A stretch of 64,000 nt of DNA from contig DUFD01000019.1 of NCBI GenBank assembly GCA_011171075.1, positions 1 through 64,000 on the forward strand, given 5' to 3'. How positions within the stretch are numbered: the first letter of the stretch is position 1; each line of letters opens with the position of its first letter. This DNA is from Dehalococcoidia bacterium (lineage in GTDB: Bacteria; Chloroflexota; Dehalococcoidia; Dehalococcoidales; Fen-1064). Shown here one piece after another: positions 16,974 through 26,889 of the stretch. The notes beneath the pieces are model-generated. The model searched no databases, was not told the DNA's origin, and saw nothing but the letters and a program-made list of their open reading frames with translations. The translations under genes and the position numbers were made by a program.

Positions 16974-17973
16974 CACATCCACCCCTACCCCGTCCAGTTC
17001 TGACCAATGATAATCATATCGAGAACGTTGATGTTTCCATCTTCGTTGGCGTCAGCCTGCGTCCAGCCGGCGAGGCCTGTTTCGCCCCAGTGCTGTCCAA
17101 TTACTATCATGTCGAGAACATTGGTAGCTCCATCGCCATTGACATCCCAGTCATCGTAGAGTTGGACTACCGTGATGTTGATATCCTCGGGGTCAGTGTA
17201 ATGCCCATCGGATACCTCGAAGTGGACTGCATAGTTACCTGCCTGGTTGTAGCGTGGTGTCCAGGAGAAAGTTCTGTTAGAAGGTGTAAATATGGCCCCT
17301 GATGGCAGGTTAGAGGCCGAGTAGGTCAACGTATCTCCGTCTGCATCAGTGGCGGAGATGGTGAATGTCACCAACTGACCTTCGTTAACAGACTTATCAC
17401 CAATAGTATTGAGAACAGGGGGTTGGTTGATCACGACCTGACCATTGATGGCGCTTACTGACACGGACTGGCCATTCGCGTCTCCCACAACGACACCTGA
17501 GAGGGTGAGAGAACAGGTGCCTCCGCCTGTACCGGCAGTCAGGGTTATTGTGGCGAATGTCCCCACCGTTGATATTGTCTGGCCTGGTGTGATGATTGCC
17601 CCGGCTACTCCACTGATAGTTCCGGTTGTGTTGTTTATTGTACCCGGGTTGAAATAGGTTGCAGCCCCGCCCTGCGACAGCAGGTTACCTTCGGCGACAT
17701 TACTGGCTGTAATCATCGATTGGTCGAAGGAAAGGTCAAACTGCACACCGGCGATTTCTGCTCCAGGCCCTACCACTATACTTACGGTGAACTGTTCCCC
17801 TGCTTCAACCTCACTCGGTGCGGAAACGCTGACAGTAGTGGTCTCATCGGCATACGTCATGCCAGAAGGGAATAATCCCAGAGTGACTATTATTATGAAA
17901 GTCAATACCTTTGCCATTTTGAATAATTTCTTGTGTTTCATCACATCCACCCCTATCCGGTCCAGTGTTGACC
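16454..17973 (-). repeat. Tandem duplication of the dockerin-end/cohesin-start module
   Basis: The DNA at 16454-17005 closely matches 17422-17973, offset by 968 bp. The unit runs from the last dockerin codons (Trp-Thr-Gly-stop) through the ribosome site, signal peptide and cohesin. Over the signal-peptide part only one or two bases differ in about 60. Homology continues upstream into the dockerin and Ig-like domain. Unequal crossing-over could add or delete modules here. Confidence 0.85.
16985..17941 (-). CDS. Secreted cohesin-dockerin adaptor protein
   Basis: A secreted protein of about 318 residues with the same signal peptide and cohesin as its neighbour. It then has one Ig-like He_PIG domain (about 176-262) and a C-terminal type I dockerin (267-321). 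The dockerin shows two calcium loops, DVNGDGATNVLDMI and DANEDGNINVLDMI, each followed by an IGQ(H/N)W helix. Carrying both halves of the interaction in one chain is the layout of adaptor scaffoldins. It has no membrane anchor. ATG 17941 has a GGGGTGG site like its neighbour. The dockerin-to-cohesin junction is a near copy of the one upstream, so the gene arose by tandem duplication. Confidence 0.85.
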   Translation of the reverse strand: MKHKKLFKMAKVLTFIIIVTLGLFPSGMTYADETTTVSVSAPSEVEAGEQFTVSIVVGPGAEIAGVQFDLSFDQSMITASNVAEGNLLSQGGAATYFNPGTINNTTGTISGVAGAIITPGQTISTVGTFATITLTAGTGGGTCSLTLSGVVVGDANGQSVSVSAINGQVVINQPPVLNTIGDKSVNEGQLVTFTISATDADGDTLTYSASNLPSGAIFTPSNRTFSWTPRYNQAGNYAVHFEVSDGHYTDPEDINITVVQLYDDWDVNGDGATNVLDMIVIGQHWGETGLAGWTQADANEDGNINVLDMIIIGQNWTG

Positions 17974-20900
17974 AATGGTAATCATATCGAGAACGTTGAT
18001 GATTCCGTCTTTATTAACGTCTGCCCGTATCCAGCCTGCGAACCCCGTTTCGCCCCAGTGCTGTCCAACCAGAATGACGTCGAGGATGTTAGTCACTCCG
18101 TCACTATTCACATCCCAGTCCTCATAAGACTCGACTACTGTGATGGTAATGTACTCATAATCGGTCAGTTCGTCGTCAGACACTGTAAAAAGCACACCAG
18201 GATAGCTGCCTGCCTGACTGGCACCAGGAATCCATGAGAAGATTCTGGTCTGGGAGTTAAAGCTAGCCCCTGGTGGTAGATTGGAGGCTGAGTATGTGAG
18301 CGTATCACCATCGACGTCGGTGGCCGATACGATAAACTGCAGTGTCTGCCCCATACTGACGGACTTATTACCGATGGCATTGAGTACCGGCGCGCTATTG
18401 TCAGCACTGAGCACGGTAATGGTAATGTACTCATAGTCGGTCAGAGAGCCGTCAGATACCGTAAAGCGGACGTTATAGTAGGTGCCAACCTGGCTGGAAG
18501 TGGGCGTCCAGGAGAAGGTTCTCGTCGACGGAATGAAGCTTGCTCCTGGTGGCAGGTTAGTAGCCGAGTAGGTTAACGTATCGCCGTTGGGATCGGTAGC
18601 CGATACGGTAAATTGCAATGTCTGCCCCGCGTTGACAGATTTATTGCCGATATAGCTGAGTACAGGAGCATTGTTTGCCCCGGTTGAAAAGATTTCAATT
18701 CCGTTAATTTCTGGCTGTTCTATATAAGTGGTAAAATCGATGTTCAGCTGGCCATCCTGGACAAATATGTTGTTGAACACCTTCTCTAGTGCCGTACTGT
18801 AGCCTACCTCGGAGTATATATCGAAGTCGTTAAGTACCAGTTGCCCTTCTATCGAAACGTCAAAGACCCTTTGGCCGGGGCCGGTACGATACGTTTCAGC
18901 AAAGTGGAGGATAACGTTGTAAGTGCCATTTCCCAGGTCGAATCGGTAACCGCTAAGTCCCCATCGCTCGGTTTGATAGATACGGTCGTCGACGGTTCCA
19001 CTGATAGAATGGCTGGTACCACGGTCTGTATCGTGGTCTGTTCCGTAGAATCCCCAGCTGCCGGAAGTGTAGGCTTGGTCAGCCTGCCAGGTATTCCACT
19101 CGGAATCGGTGTATAACTCACCACCAGCATTCACTCGAAGTGGCAGTGAGGATGGTATAGTTACCGTAATGGTAATGTCCTCGTAATCGGTCAGGAAGCC
19201 GTCGGACACCGTAAAGCGGATATTGGGGTATGTGCCAACCTGGCTGGAAGTGGGCGTCCAGGAGAAGGTTCTAGTAGCCGGAGTAAATGTTGCTCCGGTC
19301 GGCAGGCCGGTAGCCGAGTAAGTGAGTGTATCACCATCAGCGTCGGTGGCTGAGATGGTAAATTGTAATGTCTGCCCCACGCCAACCGACTTATTGCCGA
19401 TGGCATTGAGTACCGGCGCGCTATTGTCACCACTGAGCACGGTAATAGTAATGTTCTCGTAATCGGTCAGGGAGCCGTCGGACACTGTAAAGCGGATATT
19501 GGGGTATGTGCCAACCTGGCTGGAAGTGGGCGTCCAGGAGAAGGTTCTCGTCGACGGAATGAAGCTTGCTCCTGGTGGCAGGTTGGTAGCCGAGTAGGTT
19601 AACGTATCGCCGTTGACGTCGGTAGCCGATACGGTAAACTGAAGCAGATCATCTGCATTAACCGATTTATTGCCGATAGAGCCAAGTACCGGAGGATAGT
19701 TGGTCGGACCCCCGCCAGCATATTCGTAGGCTCCGATGTCAGGGCCATTACCTGAATATGGCCAGGGGGAGTTCTCATCATTGAAACCAACTAATATCTC
19801 GCCTGCGTCTATACAGGGAGACGTGGGTTGCAGGGTAAAATCGCGACTGGCTACGTTGGTAAACTGAGTATCAGCTACTGATATTCCGTGTATCTCTTGT
19901 CCGGTGTTACTTGAAAAATCCTCTAGGTCATAATATCTAACACCACTGGCCCATTTTATAAATAGAACAGAATCTGTGCTGTAGAGATAGTCATAGTCGA
20001 GGTCATGTACACCTCCCCATATCTCAATTACGTAGCGCGCTGTATAAATGATATTATTTCTTGAAACTATGTTGTGTAAAACGCTGTTAGTCTGTCCGTA
20101 GCCATTTGCAGTACCATAGAGGGTGTTGTGGTAGCTGTATATTCGCCCGTATGAGTTATCGCCTAGCTTATACAACCACCCTGTGTTATCCCCTATGTCT
20201 GATATGACATTTCTGAATACGTAGGCTGGCCCTTCGAGCACGGGGCATAAGGCAATCCCGACCAAGCAATCTGCAATGGTGTTGCCCCAAATTCTTACGT
20301 TAACGTCTCCGCCCTCCATCGAAATCGCATCGTCCAGGGCTCCTGTGATAATATTGTTATAGACATCCCAGTTCTCGGTATAGCCCTCATCATCTTCTGG
20401 GCCTCCCCCAACACCGTCTCGGAGGGCGCCGGTTACGCTGGTTATCACATTATTTCTAATTACATGACCCCATCCAGGCTGCCAGTAAGCTACGCCGAAG
20501 GTAAGCCTTTCTGTCCCATAATTAATATTAAATACATTGTTTTGTATCAGGCTATTTTGGGCGCCATAGAGAAGCCTGACACCACCCTGGGTTCCACCGC
20601 TTGAATGATTCGGGTCGTTTATTACACAATCTTCAACAATGGTACCGTTGGCATCATGAGTTACAACGATGGCTGAATAGTTGGTGTCTTGCAGTTCCAG
20701 TCCTTTTATCCTGATGTAATCTGCTCCATCGATTACGAAAATATAATCCAGGCCATTTCCGTCAAGGATTACGTGTTCCCCTAGATAGGGTATAAAGGTG
20801 ATATAGGCATTCGCCGCCCCTGAATTGCTTGAAGAAATGTCAATCCGTTCGTTCCACGTTCCTCCTCGGATGAGAATCGTGTCTCCTGGCGTAGCGACGT

Positions 20901-21399
20901 TTGCCGTGTATTGTATCGTGCGATATGGGTTTGCTTCAGTGCCTGTTCCAGTCTCATCGCTGCCATTTTGCGCAACAACCAAGTAATTTGTGCCAATTGG
21001 AGGGCTGTCATCTCGGGTCGTTACGGTTCCAACGGCTGGACCATTGGTGACGCCATCAGGGTCAATATAAGTTACTCGTACCTCGTATTGCGTGTCTGGT
21101 GTAAGCCAGAATATACTCCCCCTGAACTGATTATTGCTGCGGTCGGCATACATTTCGTGAGCAATTTTCCAGCTGCCTGTACCAATTTGTCTGTACTCCA
21201 GGATTGTGCTGTTGTTCTGGTTGTTATCGCTGGTGAAGTCAGATATAACACCGATACATTCAATGGTTGGGTATAAAGTGATGGTACCAACCATAGTTTC
21301 ATCACCGGGCGCGGCGGAAACATGGCTATCAGATAGACTGACTATTGGCACCAAAGTAAGTGCTAGGGCTATCACCATGATACGTGTTAGTTTGGACAT
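17953..21399 (-). CDS. Secreted beta-helix/Ig/malectin protein with dockerin
   Basis: A secreted 1148-residue protein. The signal peptide ends near SHVSAA. An FN3-like N-terminal region (40-132) leads into a right-handed parallel beta-helix (about 140-560) with repeated N-x-I/V turns such as NNVFN, RNNVIT and NNIITG. Two He_PIG domains (572-657, 664-750), a malectin-like carbohydrate-binding domain (756-907), two more He_PIG domains (914-1000, 1006-1092) and a C-terminal dockerin (1097-1151) follow. The beta-helix resembles polysaccharide lyase and surface adhesin folds; no catalytic triad is evident. The dockerin should dock it onto the cohesins encoded downstream. The He_PIG domains are near-identical at DNA level. 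ATG 21399 is chosen over an earlier GTG. Confidence 0.82.
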   Translation of the reverse strand: MSKLTRIMVIALALTLVPIVSLSDSHVSAAPGDETMVGTITLYPTIECIGVISDFTSDNNQNNSTILEYRQIGTGSWKIAHEMYADRSNNQFRGSIFWLTPDTQYEVRVTYIDPDGVTNGPAVGTVTTRDDSPPIGTNYLVVAQNGSDETGTGTEANPYRTIQYTANVATPGDTILIRGGTWNERIDISSSNSGAANAYITFIPYLGEHVILDGNGLDYIFVIDGADYIRIKGLELQDTNYSAIVVTHDANGTIVEDCVINDPNHSSGGTQGGVRLLYGAQNSLIQNNVFNINYGTERLTFGVAYWQPGWGHVIRNNVITSVTGALRDGVGGGPEDDEGYTENWDVYNNIITGALDDAISMEGGDVNVRIWGNTIADCLVGIALCPVLEGPAYVFRNVISDIGDNTGWLYKLGDNSYGRIYSYHNTLYGTANGYGQTNSVLHNIVSRNNIIYTARYVIEIWGGVHDLDYDYLYSTDSVLFIKWASGVRYYDLEDFSSNTGQEIHGISVADTQFTNVASRDFTLQPTSPCIDAGEILVGFNDENSPWPYSGNGPDIGAYEYAGGGPTNYPPVLGSIGNKSVNADDLLQFTVSATDVNGDTLTYSATNLPPGASFIPSTRTFSWTPTSSQVGTYPNIRFTVSDGSLTDYENITITVLSGDNSAPVLNAIGNKSVGVGQTLQFTISATDADGDTLTYSATGLPTGATFTPATRTFSWTPTSSQVGTYPNIRFTVSDGFLTDYEDITITVTIPSSLPLRVNAGGELYTDSEWNTWQADQAYTSGSWGFYGTDHDTDRGTSHSISGTVDDRIYQTERWGLSGYRFDLGNGTYNVILHFAETYRTGPGQRVFDVSIEGQLVLNDFDIYSEVGYSTALEKVFNNIFVQDGQLNIDFTTYIEQPEINGIEIFSTGANNAPVLSYIGNKSVNAGQTLQFTVSATDPNGDTLTYSATNLPPGASFIPSTRTFSWTPTSSQVGTYYNVRFTVSDGSLTDYEYITITVLSADNSAPVLNAIGNKSVSMGQTLQFIVSATDVDGDTLTYSASNLPPGASFNSQTRIFSWIPGASQAGSYPGVLFTVSDDELTDYEYITITVVESYEDWDVNSDGVTNILDVILVGQHWGETGFAGWIRADVNKDGIINVLDMITIGQHWTG

Positions 21400-21444
21400 G
21401 CAGTTCACCCTTCTGGCCTATTGATAGCTGCGATTACGATACTA

Positions 21445-21474
21445 ATAGTAATGGTTTTTTATCGGTGTGGTCAA
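21445..21474 (-). promoter_or_regulatory. Putative promoter of the surface-protein operon
   Basis: On the minus strand TTGACC (21469-21474) is followed after 18 nt by TACTAT (21445-21450), about 46 nt upstream of the dockerin gene start. The rest of the 386-nt gap 21400-21785 has no gene I can support. Confidence 0.42.
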
Positions 21475-21785
21475 TAGCCATTTGGTATCGGTCTGTGGTG
21501 TGGCAATTTCGTACTATATGGCTGTTACTGTACCACCACAAGTCACCTGCCGTTAGCAGAAGAGAAGGGTCATGTCGCTTGAACAGAACTTCGTCGCAAA
21601 CTCATAATCTGTTAAACAGAGAAGAGGATTCTCACAAGTAAAATGCATGGGGACTCGGGTGCCGTTCATTTGCCTTCTGGGTTTTGTCGTATCTTGCTCA
21701 GGTTACTTGGGGGAAAGCTGCTGGCCTTACATATACAGGCATAACTCAACTATAACTTACTAAATACGTGGTTCGTAGCATCCGA

Positions 21786-22994
21786 CTATTTTTGCTTTGC
21801 CGCTTCTATCATACCTGCATACAGTTTGAGAAGTTGGGGCATTGTTTTGTTAAAGTCGAAATCTTCTGCTCGTTTCTCGGCTCTCATCGCTAAGCTAGCT
21901 GCCAGTGAGGGATTAATGTAGAGTTGATTGATTTTTTCTGCTAGGTCTTGACTGTCACTTGGTTTGAAAGTCAGCCCGGTGCCTTGCAAAATCCAGGGTG
22001 GCCCACCAGAATCAGCAGCTACAACCGGAAGCCCGAGGGCCATGGCATCCAGTACTGTCCTGCCAAACGGTTCCGGCCAGCGTGCGGGATGCACAAAGAG
22101 TTGTGAGTTCAAATACCAATCAACAAGGCTACTAAAGGGCATCCAGCCGTGAAATTCTATCTTGCCAGAAAGCCCGAGACGCCTGGAATATTGTTCTAGA
22201 TTATTCCTCTGCGGGCCATCCCCAATGATGTGTAGGCTGACTGGGAATTCTATTTCTGAGATGGCGGATATCAGGATATCGACGCCCTTTTCCGCGCGGA
22301 GAAATCCAGCGTAGAGGATGTTATATCGCCCATTCGGTACGGCTTGGGGCGTGTTATGCTTCTGATTACTCAGACTCTCGTAATCCAGAGCTGGGGGGAT
22401 TACATATACTTTGCTCTGGTCAATATTCTGCCATGAATATATCTCCGCTACTGCTGGACTAGCTGCGATGAATGCGTCCAAATAATTCAGTAGCTGACAT
22501 TCTAGGCAACGTTCTAGAGTACGGAACGGTAACAACATTATCTTCCTCAGAGGGTTCTCAGGTCGATGTCGTACCCGAAGGAACAGTCCACATCGCTTGT
22601 AGCATTCGGTATTAATAAGACTCAGATTAGAGCAGAAAGAATAGCTGTTTAAATAGGCAACGACGGGAGTTTTCCCTCCATACTTCCGGTACATTGCTGC
22701 GTCTAGGAGAAATCGCGGGTCCCAGAGATGATAGACATCAACTTCATTTTCATACTTGCGGAGGATTCTACGCGTGGCTAGCCCATATTGTCTGTTAAGT
22801 AGATTCGACAACGGACCTTCATCGATTACGGGGTAAGGTAAATTATCAGGATACGAGTTAAGAAATGGGGATAGAGTAATCAGAGTGACTCGATGGCCGA
22901 GGTGTGTTAACTTTGAGGCTACTAGGTTCAGCGAATGGTTGGAGCCACCACCGGTTATTAAATTCAGTTTAGAGTCAATAAAAGTGATATTCAA
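21786..22994 (-). CDS. GT4-family glycosyltransferase
   Basis: A GT-B fold retaining glycosyltransferase of 402 residues. The N-terminal acceptor half has the GGGSNHS loop. The C-terminal donor half has AGFLRAEKGVD, IIGDGPQ and a WPEPFGRTVLDAMALGLPVVA block, which is the family's Glu-x7-acidic motif. It is the last gene of the polysaccharide locus, using a TTG start with AGGAA about 8 nt before it. An internal Cys-rich segment (RCGLF, RCLECQLL) is unusual for the family. Donor and acceptor sugars cannot be assigned. Confidence 0.85.
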   Translation of the reverse strand: MNITFIDSKLNLITGGGSNHSLNLVASKLTHLGHRVTLITLSPFLNSYPDNLPYPVIDEGPLSNLLNRQYGLATRRILRKYENEVDVYHLWDPRFLLDAAMYRKYGGKTPVVAYLNSYSFCSNLSLINTECYKRCGLFLRVRHRPENPLRKIMLLPFRTLERCLECQLLNYLDAFIAASPAVAEIYSWQNIDQSKVYVIPPALDYESLSNQKHNTPQAVPNGRYNILYAGFLRAEKGVDILISAISEIEFPVSLHIIGDGPQRNNLEQYSRRLGLSGKIEFHGWMPFSSLVDWYLNSQLFVHPARWPEPFGRTVLDAMALGLPVVAADSGGPPWILQGTGLTFKPSDSQDLAEKINQLYINPSLAASLAMRAEKRAEDFDFNKTMPQLLKLYAGMIEAAKQK

Positions 22995-23048
22995 AGATTT
23001 TTCCTGTGGTTATAAACAAGTTTAGTTTGTCTGTATTGATATATATAG

Positions 23049-23993
23049 CTATATCCAGGTAGCGTAGCGTTCCAGCCGTCTTCTACAGGACCCGAGAATG
23101 ACAATCGTACTTCTTCCCAAAAATGACGCCAATAGGTAGATATAGGGTTTAATATACCGGGGATCCACCTTGATGGAGGTTATGAATTGTTTTCTACTTA
23201 GAGTTATCCTGTTATCTAAGGCGAGATACGTGGCGTAGGTGTGGTGAACGCTGGCTAATCTTCGCTTAATAGCCCTTCTATCAGCTGTCGAGAGGGGGTA
23301 TGTATTGATTACCTTGTTCAGTGTAATTGGGAAGTTTAGATAACGGAACTCCCAATCACTGCTTAATCTAGCATCATGTTGTCTCTTTTTTACTAGTGGC
23401 GTGTGTATTGCCTCAAAAGCAAAGTTGCGGGCGATGCGGACAAACAGTTCCCAGTCTTGACCAATATTGAGAGACTCGTCCCAGCCACCAACCTCAGTGA
23501 TAACATCAGTGCGGATGAGAACCGTGCTTGTTACCGCAAAAGCGCTCTCAGATAGCAGAAGATTTAGTGCTCTTTTCGGGTCGACCTGTCGATTCTCCCA
23601 TGCCCGATTCAGTATGGTGCCACTCTGGTCATCGAAACGGTAGAAATCGGAGCAGACAAGGGCAACATCAGGGCTGGAATCCAGCAGACTGACCTGCATT
23701 TCTAGCTTTTCTGGGAGCCAGATGTCATCAGCATCGAGGAACGCGATGTACTTGCCGGTAGAAATAGACAGTCCAACATTGCGGGCAACATTTCCTCCGC
23801 GGTGCTCTTGATAGATGTATTTAATCCGTTGATCCTTGAAGTTGTCCACTGCCTCCCTGGTATTATCTGTGGAACCATCATCGACAATGATAAGCTCGAA
23901 ATCAGTGAAGGTCTGCTCAAGGACGCTCTGGATGGCTTCAGCCAAGAAGCGCCTGTAGTTGTATGTGGTAATGACAACGCTAACTTTGGGCAT
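23049..23993 (-). CDS. GT2-family glycosyltransferase
   Basis: An inverting GT-A glycosyltransferase of 314 residues. The N-terminus has the VSVVITTYN strand, the nucleotide site IVDDGSTDNT near residue 36 and the metal DxD within FLDADD near residue 88. The later GWDESLNIGQDWELFVR block holds the catalytic-base region. The final third carries an extra helical region with basic residues but no clear membrane span. The start has GGAG about 9 nt upstream. It lies inside the leftward polysaccharide operon and presumably adds one sugar of the repeat unit in the cytoplasm. Confidence 0.88.
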   Translation of the reverse strand: MPKVSVVITTYNYRRFLAEAIQSVLEQTFTDFELIIVDDGSTDNTREAVDNFKDQRIKYIYQEHRGGNVARNVGLSISTGKYIAFLDADDIWLPEKLEMQVSLLDSSPDVALVCSDFYRFDDQSGTILNRAWENRQVDPKRALNLLLSESAFAVTSTVLIRTDVITEVGGWDESLNIGQDWELFVRIARNFAFEAIHTPLVKKRQHDARLSSDWEFRYLNFPITLNKVINTYPLSTADRRAIKRRLASVHHTYATYLALDNRITLSRKQFITSIKVDPRYIKPYIYLLASFLGRSTIVILGSCRRRLERYATWI

Positions 23994-24058
23994 ATCTCTT
24001 GTCTCCGTTGAGGAACGAGCCTTAGCACCATTGTAACATGGCTATAATATTAGGTTCT

Positions 24059-25120
24059 TTAGTCTCCTGAACACTCCTTATAGACCGCAGAGGTCTTCTT
24101 CGCAATGTCGCCCCAGTTGTACTTTTTAGCCAGCTGCAGGTTGTGCTTACCCATCTCTTTGAGGTCTGCGCCTGACGCAAGCTGCATGGCCTTAAGTAAC
24201 CCTTCTTTATCTGATGGGTCATACAAAAAGCTGCCTTCAGCATCTAATACATCGGGTATGCATCCCGTTGCCGGAGCAATAACAGGTTTCCCGAAAGAAA
24301 TAGCCAATAATGCAGTACCGGATGTTAAGATATCTTTATAGGGCAGTACTATTACATCTGTCGCGTTCATATATATCTGAATGTCGTCATCAGGGACAAA
24401 GTCGAAAATCATCCCAATCTTGTGATTCGCCTCGTATTTCTGTGCTAATGTTCTAGCCGCCTCACTATTCTGTGGCTGTCCCACAACCAGAAGCTTCTCG
24501 TTTGAGGTGCCCAATCCCCCAAATGCTTCAATAAGTTCGATGATTCCCTTATATGGCCTGATTTGACCAAAGTATAGGAATATTAAATCTTTGTTCTCAA
24601 GTCCTAGTTGTTTTCTGGCCTGCTTCTGCCCAATGGAATTCTTGTAGCAACCGATATAATTCCCGTGAGGAATAACCACAACCTTAGAGTTATTGGTCAG
24701 TTTATATTCATTTATAACGGCTTGTCTGGCAGACGGACCGTGCGTGATAATTCTATTGCAAAGCTTTGCCAGTAATTTACAGAAGAACAGCTCGAAAGAT
24801 CTGAATCTTGTATCATGACTTGTGATATTATGTACTGTCCAAACAACTCTGACTCTAAACACTTTTAATAGCAGCAGGCCGGTAATGAAGAAGACTGCTC
24901 TAAGGATGGTTTTCATCCTGCTGTGGGCTAACAAGAAGGGATGCTGCCAGTGTAGGTGTAATACGTCAGCCTTGCGCCAGCCCCAAAATTCCCTTGGCAT
25001 TTTAAAAGTCCCTACGATATTACCGAAATTGACAGAAACATCGTATTTTGAGAGGGCATCAGTTAAGGCTTTCTGGTAAGGATTGCCCTTGCTATAATCT
25101 GGGATGAATATCACTTTCAT
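24059..25120 (-). CDS. GT4-family glycosyltransferase
   Basis: A GT-B glycosyltransferase of 353 residues. The N-terminal half includes a hydrophobic segment (TILRAVFFITGLLLLKV) that could touch the membrane, and the TVHNIT motif. The donor domain has FGQIRPYKGI, then DDDIQIYMNATDVIVLPYKDILTSG and FGKPVIAPATGCIPDVL, where a Thr-Ser-Gly loop takes the place of the classic first Glu. It is similar in layout to GumK/rhamnosyltransferase-type enzymes, but specificity is unknown. No Shine-Dalgarno is obvious before the ATG. Confidence 0.82.
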   Translation of the reverse strand: MKVIFIPDYSKGNPYQKALTDALSKYDVSVNFGNIVGTFKMPREFWGWRKADVLHLHWQHPFLLAHSRMKTILRAVFFITGLLLLKVFRVRVVWTVHNITSHDTRFRSFELFFCKLLAKLCNRIITHGPSARQAVINEYKLTNNSKVVVIPHGNYIGCYKNSIGQKQARKQLGLENKDLIFLYFGQIRPYKGIIELIEAFGGLGTSNEKLLVVGQPQNSEAARTLAQKYEANHKIGMIFDFVPDDDIQIYMNATDVIVLPYKDILTSGTALLAISFGKPVIAPATGCIPDVLDAEGSFLYDPSDKEGLLKAMQLASGADLKEMGKHNLQLAKKYNWGDIAKKTSAVYKECSGD

Positions 25121-25242
25121 ATTACTTAATTAAAAACCAGACATTTACATCTAGCCGAAGACCGAAGTCAATAGTAAACTCAGTCGATTCTCTCTACGAA
25201 GGGCGGCCGCGGGCCGTGTGTGAGTATACCGCATTGTAGCAC

Positions 25243-26772
25243 TTATCCAGTCTTCTCAATTTTCTCCAATGAGGGAGTTCCTTTCAAAACTCGAAGTTGC
25301 TCTTTAATAAGGGAGACTATGTCGTATCTCATCCATCGGGCAAGAATATACACTACGGCAAAATAGATGGACGCGCCAAAAACGGCTAGGAAAAGGAAGG
25401 CGGGCACTCCGACTGAATCAAATACGTATGTTTTTACGACATATGTTGCCGAAAACACAATAGCCGCGTTGAGTAACGGTAACCCCAATATCGGCGTAAT
25501 AGCCTTTATTTTACTCTGTGTGACTCTTGCCGCTAGATATATTGCCACCGGGTCGACAGCAAGTGCACCGACTACTACTGCCAGTGCAGTCCCTTCGATG
25601 TCCCAGAGCGTGGTAAAGGGATAGATGAGTGAGGCCATCACTATAAGACGGACTAGCTGTAATTTTGAAGCGATGTCAGGCCTTCCCATACCTTGAAACA
25701 GAGGGCCGGTAGTAGCGCTCACAGACCGGCTGAGCCCGAGTATAGCCAGCAACTGTATTGCGGGAACCATCGGCATCCACTTTTCTGTGAGAAACAGACG
25801 TGTGAACTCTGGGGCGAGAACTGCAATGCCAGCGGCCAGTGGGAATGACATGAACGCGGTGAGCTTAAGAACCTTCAGATAGGCCTCCCTTAACTTGGGA
25901 AGGTTGCCTTGGAGTTTGGAATATGCTGGGAATGTCACCTGTGAAATTACCTGTGTTATTTGCGTAGCGGGCAGGTTTGAAATTTTATAGGCCATCTGAT
26001 AGAACCCCAGGGCCGTAACTCCCAGCACCTTACCTAGAAAGAAGTCATCTCCTTCATTGATAAAGAAGAGCAGAAGTGAGGATGCCAGTATCCATTTACC
26101 GAAGCTAAAAAGCTCTCTGGCCTTTGTCAAGTCCCGGCTGAGGCGGGGCCGGTAGGGATGCAGGACATAGGACAGAATGAAGCGCACGATTTCACCGGCC
26201 AGTAAGCCGAATACCAGTGCCCAGACGTTCCGAAGTATCAGGGCCATGAAAATGGCCACTGTCAAATCGGTTACAGCACCCCCCACCTCATAGGCAAACT
26301 TCTTGTTAAACTCCAGCTCTTTATCGAAGTATACGCGCCCGATGTTCGCCCACCCCTGGATGAAGACTGTAAAGGCAACAACCCGTACGATGTTTTCGGC
26401 TGCAGGTTCGTTGAAGAAGCTGGCGACGTACGGGGCTGCGGCAACTAGAAGAAGGCACAGGATTGTACCTCGCAGGCCGTTTATGGTCCAGGCGGCATTA
26501 AGGTGTGCTTTGGCGTCCCCTTCCTTTTGGATAAGGGCAGCATTGAAACCTGTCTGACTGAAGTGCTCCAGGGCGGATATAGTCAGTAAAGCAATGCCCA
26601 GCGTACCGAAATCGTCTGGCGCCAGCAGTCTGGCCAGAAATATGACCCGTACGAGCCTCAAGCATTCCCGGACTATCCGTATGCCGAAAACCCACACCCC
26701 TCCCCGTGTTACCCGTTGGTTGAGAGTTGATCCAGGGTTGAGTAGATTCTTGAACTTCTCTTTTGCGTTCAT
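25243..26772 (-). CDS. Wzx-like polysaccharide flippase
   Basis: A polytopic membrane protein of 509 residues of the MATE-like/MVF superfamily polysaccharide transporters, with about 12-14 helices. The N-terminal RGGVWVFGIRIVRECLRLVR and the LARLLAPDDFGTLGIA motif match oligosaccharide flippases that move lipid-linked repeat units to the outer face for polymerisation. A further hallmark is the QKEGD loop. The C-terminal tail is polar. Its position between glycosyltransferase genes and a polymerase candidate supports a Wzx/Wzy-type route. Confidence 0.86.
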   Translation of the reverse strand: MNAKEKFKNLLNPGSTLNQRVTRGGVWVFGIRIVRECLRLVRVIFLARLLAPDDFGTLGIALLTISALEHFSQTGFNAALIQKEGDAKAHLNAAWTINGLRGTILCLLLVAAAPYVASFFNEPAAENIVRVVAFTVFIQGWANIGRVYFDKELEFNKKFAYEVGGAVTDLTVAIFMALILRNVWALVFGLLAGEIVRFILSYVLHPYRPRLSRDLTKARELFSFGKWILASSLLLFFINEGDDFFLGKVLGVTALGFYQMAYKISNLPATQITQVISQVTFPAYSKLQGNLPKLREAYLKVLKLTAFMSFPLAAGIAVLAPEFTRLFLTEKWMPMVPAIQLLAILGLSRSVSATTGPLFQGMGRPDIASKLQLVRLIVMASLIYPFTTLWDIEGTALAVVVGALAVDPVAIYLAARVTQSKIKAITPILGLPLLNAAIVFSATYVVKTYVFDSVGVPAFLFLAVFGASIYFAVVYILARWMRYDIVSLIKEQLRVLKGTPSLEKIEKTG

Positions 26773-26889
26773 ATGAGTTCCTGCGCCGCATCCGGAATTT
26801 GGGGTGGGCGCGCAACCTCTTTACATATCACATTATTCTGTTTTTTAGACGAGCCAACGTTGCTTTCAACACCATCCGTTACGAGGTTT

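Noticed and set aside
17953-21399. CRISPR array from the regular repeats
   Set aside because: The repeats are about 250-300 bp Ig-like coding domains in one frame, not short repeats with spacers.
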